This document shows, piece after piece, positions 7,800 to 17,010 of a DNA stretch of 64,000 nucleotides (position 1 is the first letter of the stretch; the number at the start of each line of letters is the position of its first letter). A program made the translations under genes and the position numbers. Location of the stretch: the NCBI RefSeq assembly GCF_002796985.1, contig NZ_PEKX01000006.1, positions 1 to 64,000 of the forward strand, read 5' to 3'. The notes under the pieces are model-generated. The model did not search any database. It worked only from the letters and a program-made list of their open reading frames with translations, and was not told the DNA's origin. The DNA comes from Pseudomonas sp. (GTDB taxonomy: Bacteria > Pseudomonadota > Gammaproteobacteria > Pseudomonadales > Pseudomonadaceae).

Positions 7800-7877
7800 C
7801 GTAGGGCGAATAACGCGCCAGCGTTATCCGCCGCGATGCATGCGGCGGATAACCTGTTCCAGGTTATGCGCCCTACG
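7800..7877. repeat. Intergenic repeat, family C copy 1
   Basis: Begins CGTAGGGCGAATAACGCG and ends GGTTATGCGCCCTACG, with an internal GGCGGATAAC segment. A second copy with the same layout is at 50820-50897. It lies just past the 3' end of the dioxygenase gene. Confidence 0.8.
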
Positions 7878-7891
7878 ATCAAAGCGCGTGT

Positions 7892-8785
7892 TCAGCGGCT
7901 CGGCACCTCGCCCACCACCGTGGTGCGGTACATCTCCCGACGCATGCCATGGTAGTCCGACACCGGGTAATGCCAGGTGCTGCGGTTGTCCCAGATCGCC
8001 AGGGTGCCCGCAGTCCAGCGCATGCGGCAGGTGAAGGCCGGCTGGGTGGCAATGCCGAACAGGTAGTCCAGCAACGGCTGCGACTCCGCCGGGCGCATGC
8101 CCTTGATACCGCTGGTGTAGGCCGGGTTGATGTAGAGGATCTTCTTGCCGGTTTCCGGGTGTTTGGTCACCAGCGGATGCGAGCGCACCTCGCCGTCGTG
8201 GCTGCCGTAGCGCACCGCCATGTTTTCCATCAGGTCGTTGTGCTTGGCCTCGGCGCCGTAGGCGCGCTCGGGGCTGTGGATGGCGTCGAGGGTTTCCAGT
8301 TGCGCGCGCAGTTTCGGTGACAGCCATTCGTAGGCCAGCGCCAGGTTGGCGTAGAGGGTGTCGCCGCCAAACGGCGGGATGTCGTGGCCGTAGAGCAGGG
8401 TGAAGGCCGGCGGCAGCTCCTGGAACGACCAGTCGCTGTGCCAGGCGCCGCCGAACACCACCGGGGTCTTCTCGTTGGCTTCCTTCACCACCCGCACCAC
8501 GTGCGGGTGATCGTCCATGCCGACCACGTATGGCTCGCGGCCGAATTCGCCGAAGCGCAGGGTCACGGCTTCGAGGTTCTCCACGCTCAGGTTCTGCCCG
8601 CGAATGAACAGCACCTTGTGCGCCAGCAGCGCCTGGCGCAGCTCGGCGTAGCCTTCCTCGCCCAGGGTGGTGAGGTCGAGGTCGCTGACGTCCGCGCCGA
8701 TCGCGCCGGTGGCGGGGACGATGCGGAAGTGGCGGTAGTCGGCCGCGCGGTTCTGGCTCGGCAGGGCGTAGAAGAACTCGAACAT
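7892..8785 (-). CDS. TauD/TfdA-family Fe(II)/2-oxoglutarate dioxygenase
   Basis: A 297-residue alpha-ketoglutarate-dependent dioxygenase of the TauD/TfdA family. The facial triad is visible: the HxD pair in GGAWHSDWSF and the distal His in WDNRSTWHYPVSDYHG, followed by the 2-oxoglutarate-binding Arg region (GMRREMYRTT). The family oxidises sulfonates, phenoxyacetates and similar small acids, releasing succinate and CO2; the substrate here is unknown. ATG 8785 (MFEFFYALPSQN) has an AAGAGG ribosome site and is preferred over an in-frame start 13 codons upstream. A divergent AraC gene is its likely activator. Confidence 0.88.
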   Translation of the reverse strand: MFEFFYALPSQNRAADYRHFRIVPATGAIGADVSDLDLTTLGEEGYAELRQALLAHKVLFIRGQNLSVENLEAVTLRFGEFGREPYVVGMDDHPHVVRVVKEANEKTPVVFGGAWHSDWSFQELPPAFTLLYGHDIPPFGGDTLYANLALAYEWLSPKLRAQLETLDAIHSPERAYGAEAKHNDLMENMAVRYGSHDGEVRSHPLVTKHPETGKKILYINPAYTSGIKGMRPAESQPLLDYLFGIATQPAFTCRMRWTAGTLAIWDNRSTWHYPVSDYHGMRREMYRTTVVGEVPSR

Positions 8786-8914
8786 GGGGAAGCCTCTTGT
8801 GGGTGTTATTGGCACTTCCAGCATGGTCAGCGCTGGCGCTTTCTTCCATGATTAAGTCCGCCAAAAATTGATGATTTCCGCCACATTGTTCTTTCCCGCC
8901 TGCAGGAGCCTGCA

Positions 8915-9946
8915 ATGGACTGGCGCCAGACCCGCGAGATCACCGGAGTGCATTACCTGCTCGACAGCGCCCGCGACGAGGGCCTGGGTGTGGACGACTG
9001 CCTGGTAGGCAGCGCCATCTCCCAGGCTGACTTGCAAGCGCGCGCCGGGCGCATCCAGGCCTGGCAGGAGCTGGCGGTGATCCGCAACCTGTTGCAGCAC
9101 ATCGACCGGCCGGGCCTGGGGCTGGCAACGGGGCGGCGCTACCACCTCACCTCGCTGGGCCTGCTGGGTTTCACCATGCTCGCCAGCCGCTCACTACAGG
9201 AAGCCTTCGAGACCTTCGGGCGCTTCCAGAGCCTGGCGCTGACACTGTGCCCAGTGAGCAGCGAGAAGGAGGTGCGCGGGCTGTGGCTGGTGTTCGACGA
9301 CCGCGTGCTGCCCGAAGATGCCCGCGCCTTTGTGGTTGAGCGCGGCATCGCCGGATGTTGGCAACTCTCCGGCGAATTGCTGCAGCGGCCACTGCAACCC
9401 CTGGCTATCGAATTGCGCTGCCCGGCGCCGAGCGATGCCAGCGTATTCCGTGAGACCTTCGGCATCGAACCGAGCTTCGCGGCACCGCGCAATGCCATGT
9501 TGTTCGCCTGGGAGGATTTGCAGACGCCGTTGCCCCAGGCGCAGATCAGCGCCCGCGACAGCGGTGAGCAACTTTGCGAGCGCCTCTGTGGCGAACTGGC
9601 GCTGACACTGGCCGCCACGCCAACTGCGCGGCAGGTGCAGCAAGTGCTGTTGCGTGACTCCGCGAGCCTGCTCGGGGCAGCGCTGGTGGCCGAGCGAATG
9701 GGCCTTTCCGAGCGCACGCTGCAACGGCGTCTGGCGCAGGAGGGAGAGAGCCTCCAGGGGCTGAACGACGGCATCAAGCAGCGTCTTGCCGAACGCCTGC
9801 TGCGCGAGTCACCGATGGACCTGCACGGTATCGCCCAGTGCCTGGGCTACGCCGAGGCGGCGAGTTTTTCCCGCGCTTTCCAGCGCTGGACGGGGCTGTC
9901 GCCGGGGCGTTGGAAACGTCTGTCCGGAACCCTCCCGGCGCACTGA
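8915..9946 (+). CDS. AraC-family transcriptional regulator
   Basis: A 343-residue regulator with an N-terminal arabinose-binding-like ('Arabinose_bd') domain and a C-terminal AraC HTH pair. The first helix-turn-helix is GAALVAERMGLSERTLQRRL and the second lies in the MDLHGIAQCLGYAEAASFSRAFQRW segment, which carries the AraC signature. It is divergent from the TauD-type dioxygenase with a 129-base gap, so control of that gene is likely. The inducer is unknown. Confidence 0.9.
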   Translation: MDWRQTREITGVHYLLDSARDEGLGVDDCLVGSAISQADLQARAGRIQAWQELAVIRNLLQHIDRPGLGLATGRRYHLTSLGLLGFTMLASRSLQEAFETFGRFQSLALTLCPVSSEKEVRGLWLVFDDRVLPEDARAFVVERGIAGCWQLSGELLQRPLQPLAIELRCPAPSDASVFRETFGIEPSFAAPRNAMLFAWEDLQTPLPQAQISARDSGEQLCERLCGELALTLAATPTARQVQQVLLRDSASLLGAALVAERMGLSERTLQRRLAQEGESLQGLNDGIKQRLAERLLRESPMDLHGIAQCLGYAEAASFSRAFQRWTGLSPGRWKRLSGTLPAH

Positions 9947-10061
9947 AATCGAACCGCCCGCGAGGCCTTTGGAGTGGGTGAAAGCCGCGAGGATAGAGCC
10001 TTGTCATAGGGCCGATGGCTATCGGTTACGGATTGAATTCGCGCACTTCCTGAAGAAGGAG

Positions 10062-10092
10062 GGGAATCCCTGAGCGCAGGGAATTCCAGGGG
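10062..10092. other. Imperfect stem-loop downstream of the AraC gene
   Basis: GGAATCCCTG and CAGGGAATTCC form an almost perfect stem around AGCG, with one bulge. It is followed by CAGGGGGCC rather than a T-run, so it is not a classical terminator. It could still act at the 3' end of the araC-like transcript or belong to the ppk2 leader. Confidence 0.3.
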
Positions 10093-10162
10093 GCCGCTGT
10101 CACCAGCCTGACACCGAGCGCCCCTAGTCTGGCGCCAAAGCCCCTGCGTGAAGGCCGCCGCC

Positions 10163-11080
10163 ATGCCCCTGACCCAAGAGTCCGTGATCCGCCGCATCCA
10201 CCGCGAACTGCTCGACCACAGCGACGAAGAGCTGGAACTGGAGCTGCTGGAAGATGTGCGCAACCTCGACGAACTGTTCGATGAACACGCCGACGTCGAC
10301 GAGGAAAAGCTCGCCCGCCGCCGTTACTTCAGCGAGCTGTTCCGCCTGCAGGGCGAACTGGTGAAGCTGCAGAGTTGGGTGGTGAAGACCGGGCACAAGG
10401 TGGTGATCCTCTTCGAAGGTCGCGATGCGGCCGGCAAGGGCGGGGTGATCAAGCGCATCACCCAGCGTCTGAACCCGCGTGTGTGCCGAGTTGCCGCGCT
10501 GCCCGCGCCGAACGACCGCGAGCAGACCCAGTGGTACTTCCAGCGCTACGTCTCGCACCTGCCGGCGGCGGGGGAGATCGTGCTGTTCGACCGCAGCTGG
10601 TACAACCGCGCCGGGGTCGAGCGGGTGATGGGCTTCTGCTCGGACGACCAGTACGAGGAGTTCTTCCGCAGCGTGCCGGAGTTCGAGCGCATGCTGGCGC
10701 GCTCGGGCATCCAGCTGATCAAGTACTGGTTCTCCATCTCCGACGACGAGCAGCACCTGCGCTTCCTCAGCCGCATCCACGACCCGCTCAAGCAGTGGAA
10801 ATTGAGCCCCATGGACCTGGAGTCGCGGCGGCGCTGGGAGGCCTACACCAAGGCCAAGGAAATCATGCTCGAACGCACCCACATCGCCGAGGCGCCCTGG
10901 TGGGTGGTGCAGGCGGACGACAAGAAGCGCGCGCGGCTGAACTGCATCAGTCATCTGCTGAAGCTGATCCCTTACGAAGACGTCGAGCAGGCGCCGGTGG
11001 TACTGCCACAGCGTCAGCGCCACGAGGATTACGCGCGCACCCCGACGCCGCAGCAGATCGTGGTGCCCGAAGTTTACTGA
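10163..11080 (+). CDS. ppk2: Polyphosphate kinase 2 (PPK2)
   Basis: A 305-residue PPK2-family enzyme, a cytosolic P-loop kinase that uses inorganic polyphosphate to phosphorylate nucleotides. The Walker A motif GRDAAGKGG is at residues 86-94, and the family signature with Walker B and lid (LFDRSWYNRAGVERVMGF) is about 60 residues later. Length and the N-terminal acidic helical region (about residues 20-50) fit single-domain class I PPK2. The start at 10163 is chosen over a GTG at 10148. The next gene on the same strand is a PiT phosphate transporter, an apt metabolic partner, though a REP element separates them. Confidence 0.9.
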   Translation: MPLTQESVIRRIHRELLDHSDEELELELLEDVRNLDELFDEHADVDEEKLARRRYFSELFRLQGELVKLQSWVVKTGHKVVILFEGRDAAGKGGVIKRITQRLNPRVCRVAALPAPNDREQTQWYFQRYVSHLPAAGEIVLFDRSWYNRAGVERVMGFCSDDQYEEFFRSVPEFERMLARSGIQLIKYWFSISDDEQHLRFLSRIHDPLKQWKLSPMDLESRRRWEAYTKAKEIMLERTHIAEAPWWVVQADDKKRARLNCISHLLKLIPYEDVEQAPVVLPQRQRHEDYARTPTPQQIVVPEVY

Positions 11081-11094
11081 GAACGCTGCTCTTC

Positions 11095-11186
11095 GTAGGA
11101 GCGAGGGGGACGCCTAGTTCTTGCTCGCGAACCGGCCCAGCGCCTGCGCCGCCGGGAAATCCGTTCGCGAGCAAGCTCGCTCCTAC
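11095..11186. repeat. REP pair, family A copy 4 (left arm with insertion)
   Basis: The left arm reads GTAGGAGCGAG then GGGGACGCCTAGTTC before TTGCTCGCGAAC; the right arm is the normal GTTCGCGAGCAAGCTCGCTC. The insertion is shared with the copy at 50724-50816 and, in variant form, with that at 28597-28689. Confidence 0.88.
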
Positions 11187-11271
11187 AATGTCGGGCCTCA
11201 AGCGATGAGACACAACCTGTAACATTCCCCGCCGATCATGACCGGGACACCCCTCCACGCGGACTCCCAGC

Positions 11272-12882
11272 ATGACCACCGATACCCTGGCCGCCAGCGA
11301 CCTTCCCGCCGAAGGACGGCCCCATCTGGAACACAAGCCCGGCCGCATGACCGCCTTCATCTTCTTTGCCGTGCTCGCCGTCGGCCTGCTGTTCTCGGCC
11401 TGGAGCCTGGTGCGCGACGTCGATGAGGTGACCACTGCGGTCACCACCTGGACGCCGTTCCTGCTGCTGGGAGTTGCGCTGTTCATCGCCCTGGCCTTCG
11501 AGTTCGTCAACGGCTTCCACGACACCGCCAACGCCGTGGCCACGGTCATCTATACCCACTCGCTGCCGCCGCATTTCGCGGTGGTCTGGTCGGGCTGCTT
11601 CAACTTCCTCGGCGTGCTGCTTTCCAGTGGCGCGGTGGCTTTCGGCATCATCGCCCTGCTGCCGGTGGAGCTGATCCTGCAGGTCGGCTCCTCGGCCGGC
11701 TTCGCCATGGTCTTCGCCCTGCTGATCGCCGCCATCCTGTGGAACCTCGGCACCTGGTGGCTGGGCCTGCCGGCGTCGTCCTCGCATACCCTGATCGGCT
11801 CGATCATCGGTGTCGGCATCGCCAACGCGCTGATGCACGGGCGCGATGGCACCAGCGGCGTGGACTGGGCGCAGGCGACCAAGGTCGGTTACTCGCTGCT
11901 GCTCTCGCCGCTGATCGGCTTCGTCTGCGCCGCGCTCCTGCTGCTGGCGCTGCGCCTGCTGGTGAGGAACCGCGCGCTGTACAAGGCGCCCAAGGGCAAG
12001 ACGCCGCCACCGTGGTGGATTCGTGGCCTGCTGATCCTCACCTGCACCGGCGTGTCCTTCGCCCACGGCTCCAACGACGGGCAGAAGGGCATGGGCCTGA
12101 TCATGCTGATCCTGGTCGGCACCCTGCCGATGGCCTACGCGCTGAACCGCACCATGCCGGCGGACCAGACCGTGCAGTTCGTCGCCGTCGCCGAAGTTAC
12201 CCAGCAGGCGCTGGTCCGCGCCGTGCCGCAGCCGGCCCCGGCCGACCCGCGCGCGGTGCTGTCGGAGTACGTGCGCACCAAGGAAGCCAAGCCGGAGCTG
12301 ATCCCCTCCCTGGCGGCGCTGACCGGCGCCATCGGCGCGGAAGTGAAGGGCTACGGCAGCCTGGCCCGTGTGCCGGCCGAAGCCATGGGCAACGTGCGCA
12401 ACGACATGTACCTGACCAGCGAGGCGATCCGCCTGATGGACAAGGACAAGGTCGGCAACTTCGACACGGACACCACCAGCAAACTGGCCGCGTTCAAGGG
12501 CAAGATCGACGAGTCGACGCGCTTCATCCCACTGTGGGTGAAGGTCGCCGTGGCCATCGCCCTCGGCCTGGGCACCATGGTCGGCTGGAAGCGCATCGTG
12601 GTGACCGTCGGCGAGAAGATTGGCAAGACCCACCTGACCTACGCCCAGGGTGCCTCGGCGGAGCTGGTGGCGATGCTGACCATCGGCGCGGCGGACCTGT
12701 ACGGATTACCGGTGTCGACGACCCACGTGCTGTCGTCCGGTGTGGCCGGCACCATGGCCGCCAACGGCTCGGGCCTGCAGATGCGCACCATCCGCAACCT
12801 GCTGATGGCCTGGGTGCTGACCCTGCCGGCGGCCATCGTGCTTTCGGCGTCGCTGTACTGGCTGTTCACCCACCTGTTCTGA
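11272..12882 (+). CDS. PiT-family inorganic phosphate transporter
   Basis: A 536-residue inner-membrane phosphate permease of the PiT family, a low-affinity proton/metal-phosphate symporter. The two inverted-repeat signatures are present: FHDTANAVATVIYTHSLP in the N-terminal half and LPVSTTHVLSSGVAGTM in the C-terminal half, with a further SSSHTLIGS motif. A large hydrophilic loop (about residues 285-420) separates the halves, as in E. coli PitA-like proteins. ATG 11272 is used. It follows the ppk2 gene in the same direction and is closed by a strong hairpin terminator. Confidence 0.92.
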   Translation: MTTDTLAASDLPAEGRPHLEHKPGRMTAFIFFAVLAVGLLFSAWSLVRDVDEVTTAVTTWTPFLLLGVALFIALAFEFVNGFHDTANAVATVIYTHSLPPHFAVVWSGCFNFLGVLLSSGAVAFGIIALLPVELILQVGSSAGFAMVFALLIAAILWNLGTWWLGLPASSSHTLIGSIIGVGIANALMHGRDGTSGVDWAQATKVGYSLLLSPLIGFVCAALLLLALRLLVRNRALYKAPKGKTPPPWWIRGLLILTCTGVSFAHGSNDGQKGMGLIMLILVGTLPMAYALNRTMPADQTVQFVAVAEVTQQALVRAVPQPAPADPRAVLSEYVRTKEAKPELIPSLAALTGAIGAEVKGYGSLARVPAEAMGNVRNDMYLTSEAIRLMDKDKVGNFDTDTTSKLAAFKGKIDESTRFIPLWVKVAVAIALGLGTMVGWKRIVVTVGEKIGKTHLTYAQGASAELVAMLTIGAADLYGLPVSTTHVLSSGVAGTMAANGSGLQMRTIRNLLMAWVLTLPAAIVLSASLYWLFTHLF

Positions 12883-12901
12883 CCGTGGGTGATGCAACGA
12901 G

Positions 12902-12927
12902 AACGCCGCTCTCTTGAGCGGCGTTTT
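12902..12927 (+). terminator. Rho-independent terminator of the PiT gene
   Basis: AACGCCGCTC-TCTT-GAGCGGCGTT forms a perfect 10-base-pair stem followed by TT, 20 bases after the transporter stop codon. Confidence 0.88.
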
Positions 12928-12941
12928 CATTGGCACTCCCT

Positions 12942-13021
12942 TGTAGGAGCGAGCTTGCTCGCGAACAGATCATCCGGCGACTTCGGAACTGGGCTGGTTC
13001 GCGAGCAAGCTCGCTCCTACA
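12942..13021. repeat. REP pair, family A copy 5
   Basis: Canonical paired inverted REP arms (TGTAGGAGCGAGCTTGCTCG and inverse) immediately after the PiT terminator and before the glutamine-synthetase-like gene. Confidence 0.9.
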
Positions 13022-13151
13022 CATGCCGCGCATGTGCAAACTCCCATCGAGGGCTGCTTGAAATATCGAACGCGTGGTGCGTATTTTGTACGGGCTCGCG
13101 CGCCTCGCGCGGCGTCCTGTGACAAGGACAAAAGAACAAGGATAAGAAGTC

Positions 13152-14492
13152 ATGAGTAGCGATCCAGGAATCCCACTCGCCGAGCGTCTGGCTGGAGTGG
13201 AAGAGATCGAGTGCGTCACCCCCGACCTCAACGGGGTGCCGCGTGGCAAGGTGATGACCGGCGAGGGCTTCCTCACCGGGCGCCGGCTGCAACTGGCGCG
13301 CGGCGTCCTGCTGCAATGCATCATGGGCGGCTACCCGGCCGCGAAGTTCTATGGCAGCGATGACGGCGACCTCGCCCTGATCGCCGAGCCGACCCAGATT
13401 CACCGCCTGCCCTGGAGCGACGAACCCCGCGCCTTCGCCATCTGCGACGCGGTGGAACTCGACGGCAAGCCCTCCGGCCTGTCCACCCGCGGCCTGCTCA
13501 AGCAGGTTGTCGCGCGCTACGCCGAGCGTGGCTGGAGCCCGGTGGTGGCGACCGAGCTGGAGTTCTTCGTCTTCGCCCCCAACCCCGATCCGCTGGAAGC
13601 CTTCCAGGCGCCGGTCGGCCTCGACGGCCGCCGCGAGATCGGCCACTCGGCCTTCAGCGTGTCCTCCCATAACGGCCTGCGCCCGTTCTTCCAGGACGTC
13701 TACCGCTGCATGGCGGCGGTGGGGCTGGAGCGCGACACCTTCATGCACGAGATGGGCACCACCCAGTTCGAGATCAACTTCCTGCATGGCGACCCGGTGC
13801 TGCTGGCCGACCAGACCTTCCTGTTCAAGCACCTGCTCAAGGAGGTCGCGCTCAAGCACGGGCTGATCGTGGTGTGCATGGCCAAGCCGCTGGCGCACAC
13901 GCCGGGCAGCTCGATGCATATTCACCAGAGCATCGTCGATGGCGAGGGCCGCAATATCTTCAGCGATGCCCAGGGCGAGGCCACACCGGCCTTCCGCCAC
14001 TTCATCGGCGGCCAGCAGGCCTGCCTGTCGGACTTCACCCTGCTGTTCGCGCCGAACGTGAATTCCTTCCAGCGCCTGTGCCACCCGTACGCTTCGCCGA
14101 ACAACGCCTGCTGGTCCCATGACAACCGCGCCGCCGGCCTGCGCATTCCGGCCAGCGCGCCGGTGGCCCGCCGCGTGGAAAACCGCCTGCCTGGCGCCGA
14201 CGCCAACCCCTACCTGGCCATTGCCGCGAGCCTCGCTGCCGGCCTGCACGGCATCGAGCGCGCGCTGGAACCTACCGCGCCGATCCAGGGGGAGTTCGAG
14301 GTGCCGCCGGAACTGCTGTTGCCCTGCACGATGGTCGACGCCTTGCAGCGCCTGCAGCGCAGCGAGCTGGCCCGCGAGGTGTTCGGCAACGAGTTCATCG
14401 ACGGCTACTGCGCGACCAAGTCACTGGAGCTGACCAGCTTCTTCGACGAAATCACCCCGTGGGAGCGCCGCGTCCTCGCCGCCCAGGCCTGA
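13152..14492 (+). CDS. Glutamine synthetase-family ligase (gamma-glutamylpolyamine synthetase-like)
   Basis: A 446-residue member of the type I glutamine synthetase fold that is more like PuuA/PauA gamma-glutamyl(poly)amine ligases than GlnA. It carries the metal and glutamate motifs VATELEFFVF, MHEMGTTQFEINF and PGSSMHIHQS, and the ATP/NRAAGLRIP region near residue 325. Such enzymes ligate glutamate to amines during polyamine or ethanolamine catabolism. The adenylylation loop of GlnA is not evident. Its start has an AAGGATAAG ribosome site. No other polyamine-pathway gene is adjacent, so the amine acceptor remains open. Confidence 0.88.
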   Translation: MSSDPGIPLAERLAGVEEIECVTPDLNGVPRGKVMTGEGFLTGRRLQLARGVLLQCIMGGYPAAKFYGSDDGDLALIAEPTQIHRLPWSDEPRAFAICDAVELDGKPSGLSTRGLLKQVVARYAERGWSPVVATELEFFVFAPNPDPLEAFQAPVGLDGRREIGHSAFSVSSHNGLRPFFQDVYRCMAAVGLERDTFMHEMGTTQFEINFLHGDPVLLADQTFLFKHLLKEVALKHGLIVVCMAKPLAHTPGSSMHIHQSIVDGEGRNIFSDAQGEATPAFRHFIGGQQACLSDFTLLFAPNVNSFQRLCHPYASPNNACWSHDNRAAGLRIPASAPVARRVENRLPGADANPYLAIAASLAAGLHGIERALEPTAPIQGEFEVPPELLLPCTMVDALQRLQRSELAREVFGNEFIDGYCATKSLELTSFFDEITPWERRVLAAQA

Positions 14493-14764
14493 TGCGAATG
14501 GGTTGATTCGCGGGCACGCCGACACAGCTGCGTCGAAGTACGACGCGGCTGCGATCGGCGGCCATCTCCAGGCGATCTTCAAGTCATCCTCGTTCATCGG
14601 GCCGAGATCCTGAAAAACGCCCCGCATGACCGCATGCGACGCGCGTTATTCCAGGCCCGGCAGGCCTCTCGACGCGCCGATTGGCAGGCTCTAAGGTGTC
14701 AGCGCAAGTCCCGCTTTCCGCTGCCCGGACGTTGTACCGGGGTTGTCCTGGACCAGGAGCTCCA

Positions 14765-16105
14765 ATGCTTCGGATCGTCACTGCCTTCCGCGCTCTGTAC
14801 TTCGCCGCCGTCATGCTCCTGACCGGTTCCGGTCTGCTCAGTACCTACCTCGCCTTGCGCCTGGGCGCAGAAAAGGTCGATGGGCTGTGGATCGGCGCCA
14901 TGATGGCGGCCTACTACCTCGGCCTGGTGCTGGGCGGCAAGATCGGCCACCGGCTGATCGCTCGCGTCGGACACATCCGCGCCTACGTGGCCTGCGGCGG
15001 TTTGGTGACCGCCGCCGTGCTGGGCATCGGTCTGTTGCCCTGGCTGGGCTTCTGGTTGTTGCTGCGGGTCGCCATCGGCCTGGGGATGATGTGCCAGTAC
15101 ATGGTCATCGAGAGCTGGCTCAACGAGCAGGCCGAGGCACGCCAGCGCGGCGCCGTGTTTGCCGGCTACATGGTCGCGTCCTACCTGGGGCTGGTGCTCG
15201 GCCAACTGGTGCTGGTGGTGCATCCGGGGCTGGGGCCGGAGCTGCCGATGCTGATCGCGCTGTGCTTTGCGCTGTCGCTGATCCCGGTGGCGATCACCCA
15301 CAAGGTTCACCCCGCGCCGCTGCGCCCGGCTCCGCTGGAGCCTCGCTTTTTCATCCAGCGCGTGCCGCAGTCGCTGACCACGGTGCTGGTGTCCGGCTTG
15401 GTGGTGGGGTCGTTCTACGGCCTGGCGCCGCTGTATGCGGTGCGCCAGGGCTTGAGCACCGAGGAGATCGGTCTGTTCATGGGCGGCTGCATCTTCGCCG
15501 GGCTGCTGGTGCAGTGGCCGCTGGGCTGGCTGTCGGACCGCATCGACCGTGCCGTGTTGATCCGCAATGCGGCCATCCTGTTGCTGGTGGTGGCCTTGCC
15601 GCTGGCGCTGTTGCCGCTGCTGCCGGTGCCGCCGATTTCACTGGCGTGGCTGCTGCCGATGGGCTTCGTGGTCTGCCTGGTGCAGTTCACCCTGTATCCG
15701 CTGGCGGTGGCGTTCTCCAACGACCACGTCGAGGGCGAGCGCCGCGTTTCCCTGACGGCGATGCTGCTGGTGACCTTCGGCGTGGGCGCCTGTATCGGCC
15801 CGTTGGCCGCTGGCGCGCTGATGAAGCTGTTCGGCGCCAACATGCTCTACGTGTTCGTCTGCGCCTGTTCGCTGATTCTGATCCTGCGGGTGCGCCCGGA
15901 GAAGGTCAGCGGCCTACACCGGGTCGACGAGGCGCCGGTCAAGCATGTCGCCACGCCGGACAGCCTGGCGTCCTCGCCGTTGTCCGCCGCCCTCGATCCG
16001 CGCGTTGACGAAGCGGCCGTGGAAGAGCAGATGAAGGGTAACGACAGCAGCGCGCCGGTACCCGAGACGGAGACGGAAGCAGAGGAAGAAAGTCGGCCTG
16101 CTTGA
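14765..16105 (+). CDS. MFS transporter (YcaD-like)
   Basis: A 446-residue inner-membrane major facilitator with about twelve membrane segments. It starts MLRIVTAFRALYFAAVML; the ATG at 14765 has an AGGAG ribosome site ten bases upstream. The loop GGKIGHRLIARVGHIR after TM2 and WLSDRIDRAVLIR in the second half are the conserved cytoplasmic turns. The last 60 residues form a hydrophilic, acidic tail (EPETETEAEEESRPA-like) predicted to be cytoplasmic. It resembles YcaD-type carriers; the substrate is unknown. It stands alone between the ligase and the flagellar accessory cluster. Confidence 0.85.
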   Translation: MLRIVTAFRALYFAAVMLLTGSGLLSTYLALRLGAEKVDGLWIGAMMAAYYLGLVLGGKIGHRLIARVGHIRAYVACGGLVTAAVLGIGLLPWLGFWLLLRVAIGLGMMCQYMVIESWLNEQAEARQRGAVFAGYMVASYLGLVLGQLVLVVHPGLGPELPMLIALCFALSLIPVAITHKVHPAPLRPAPLEPRFFIQRVPQSLTTVLVSGLVVGSFYGLAPLYAVRQGLSTEEIGLFMGGCIFAGLLVQWPLGWLSDRIDRAVLIRNAAILLLVVALPLALLPLLPVPPISLAWLLPMGFVVCLVQFTLYPLAVAFSNDHVEGERRVSLTAMLLVTFGVGACIGPLAAGALMKLFGANMLYVFVCACSLILILRVRPEKVSGLHRVDEAPVKHVATPDSLASSPLSAALDPRVDEAAVEEQMKGNDSSAPVPETETEAEEESRPA

Positions 16106-16108
16106 GGT

Positions 16109-16132
16109 CAGGAGGCCAGGAGGCCAGGAGGC
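16109..16132. repeat. Tandem octanucleotide (CAGGAGGC)x3
   Basis: Three exact CAGGAGGC units immediately after the MFS stop codon, followed by a diverged fourth unit. It lies between convergent genes and contains no gene. Confidence 0.85.
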
Positions 16133-16164
16133 CAGGGCGGCAGGCGCTTGCCGCCCGGCAGGGG

Positions 16165-16914
16165 CTAGAACAGTTCGTCCTTCTCGAAGCGTCGGGCTTC
16201 GCGTTGCAACTGGTAGACCAGGCGCTCGATGTTGCGCTGCGTCAGGCCGCTCATCTGATGGAAGCGCACGCCGGCAAAGCTGTACCCGACCTTTTCCTCG
16301 AAATGCACGTGGCGCAGTTCGACTTCCAGGGTCAGGGCGCCGAAGGGCAGGCGGGCGGTGAATTCTTCATAGATCTGGCCGGGCTGCAGGCGCTCGGCGG
16401 CGTTGCCTTCCAGGCGAATCTTGCAGCCGGTGGCGGAGATGTCGATCAGGCTGCCCTTGAGCGGGGATTTCAGTTTGCTGCCGCCGATTTCCACGGCCAC
16501 CGGCTGACCCTGGCCCACGGGGGCTCGGAAGGCGTTGCGGCGCTGGTGGTAGAGCATCTCGGCGGGTACCGGCAGCCAGTAGCAGCGGGCGCCGTCGATT
16601 TCGGAGAAGAAGGCGTTCTGGGTGTTTTCCCAGGCGATGCGCACGCCTTCATGGAAGGCCTCGATGCGGAATTGCTCGCCGTTCTGCAGGTAACGCTCGC
16701 CGTCGTTGGGAATGAGTTCATCGAGGGCTACGAGGTTGCGTTCGCGGTTGACCTCGACGACGAAGCTCTGGAAGCGCTGGCTGCGACCTTCGAAGGTGAT
16801 CACCAGGGGATCGTGACTGTCCATCAGCATTTTCAGGCTGGCGTGGATCTCCACCGGAGCTTTCAACACCTTCGGCGGTTGAGGGCCATTTTCCTCGGCG
16901 AACAGATTGGACAC
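16165..16914 (-). CDS. ycgR: YcgR-type flagellar brake protein (PilZ, c-di-GMP receptor)
   Basis: A 249-residue two-domain protein: an N-terminal YcgR/PilZN beta domain (to about residue 118) and a C-terminal PilZ domain. Both c-di-GMP contacts are intact, the RxxxR element at Arg126/Arg130 (RRNAFR) and the D/NxSxxG element at residues 158-163 (DISATG). YcgR proteins bind the flagellar motor at high c-di-GMP and slow swimming. It is the last gene of the flgA-flgM-flgN-ycgR row on the minus strand, an order I recall from P. aeruginosa. Confidence 0.92.
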   Translation of the reverse strand: MSNLFAEENGPQPPKVLKAPVEIHASLKMLMDSHDPLVITFEGRSQRFQSFVVEVNRERNLVALDELIPNDGERYLQNGEQFRIEAFHEGVRIAWENTQNAFFSEIDGARCYWLPVPAEMLYHQRRNAFRAPVGQGQPVAVEIGGSKLKSPLKGSLIDISATGCKIRLEGNAAERLQPGQIYEEFTARLPFGALTLEVELRHVHFEEKVGYSFAGVRFHQMSGLTQRNIERLVYQLQREARRFEKDELF

Positions 16915-17010
16915 GGTCCGCGGGTCTCCATTGTGTTTGTTATGAGTCGTGCACGGGGCAGGGCGGGTGATGGCATTTTGCCCCAGGGCGGAGCTTCAGG
17001 CCAGAGGCGA

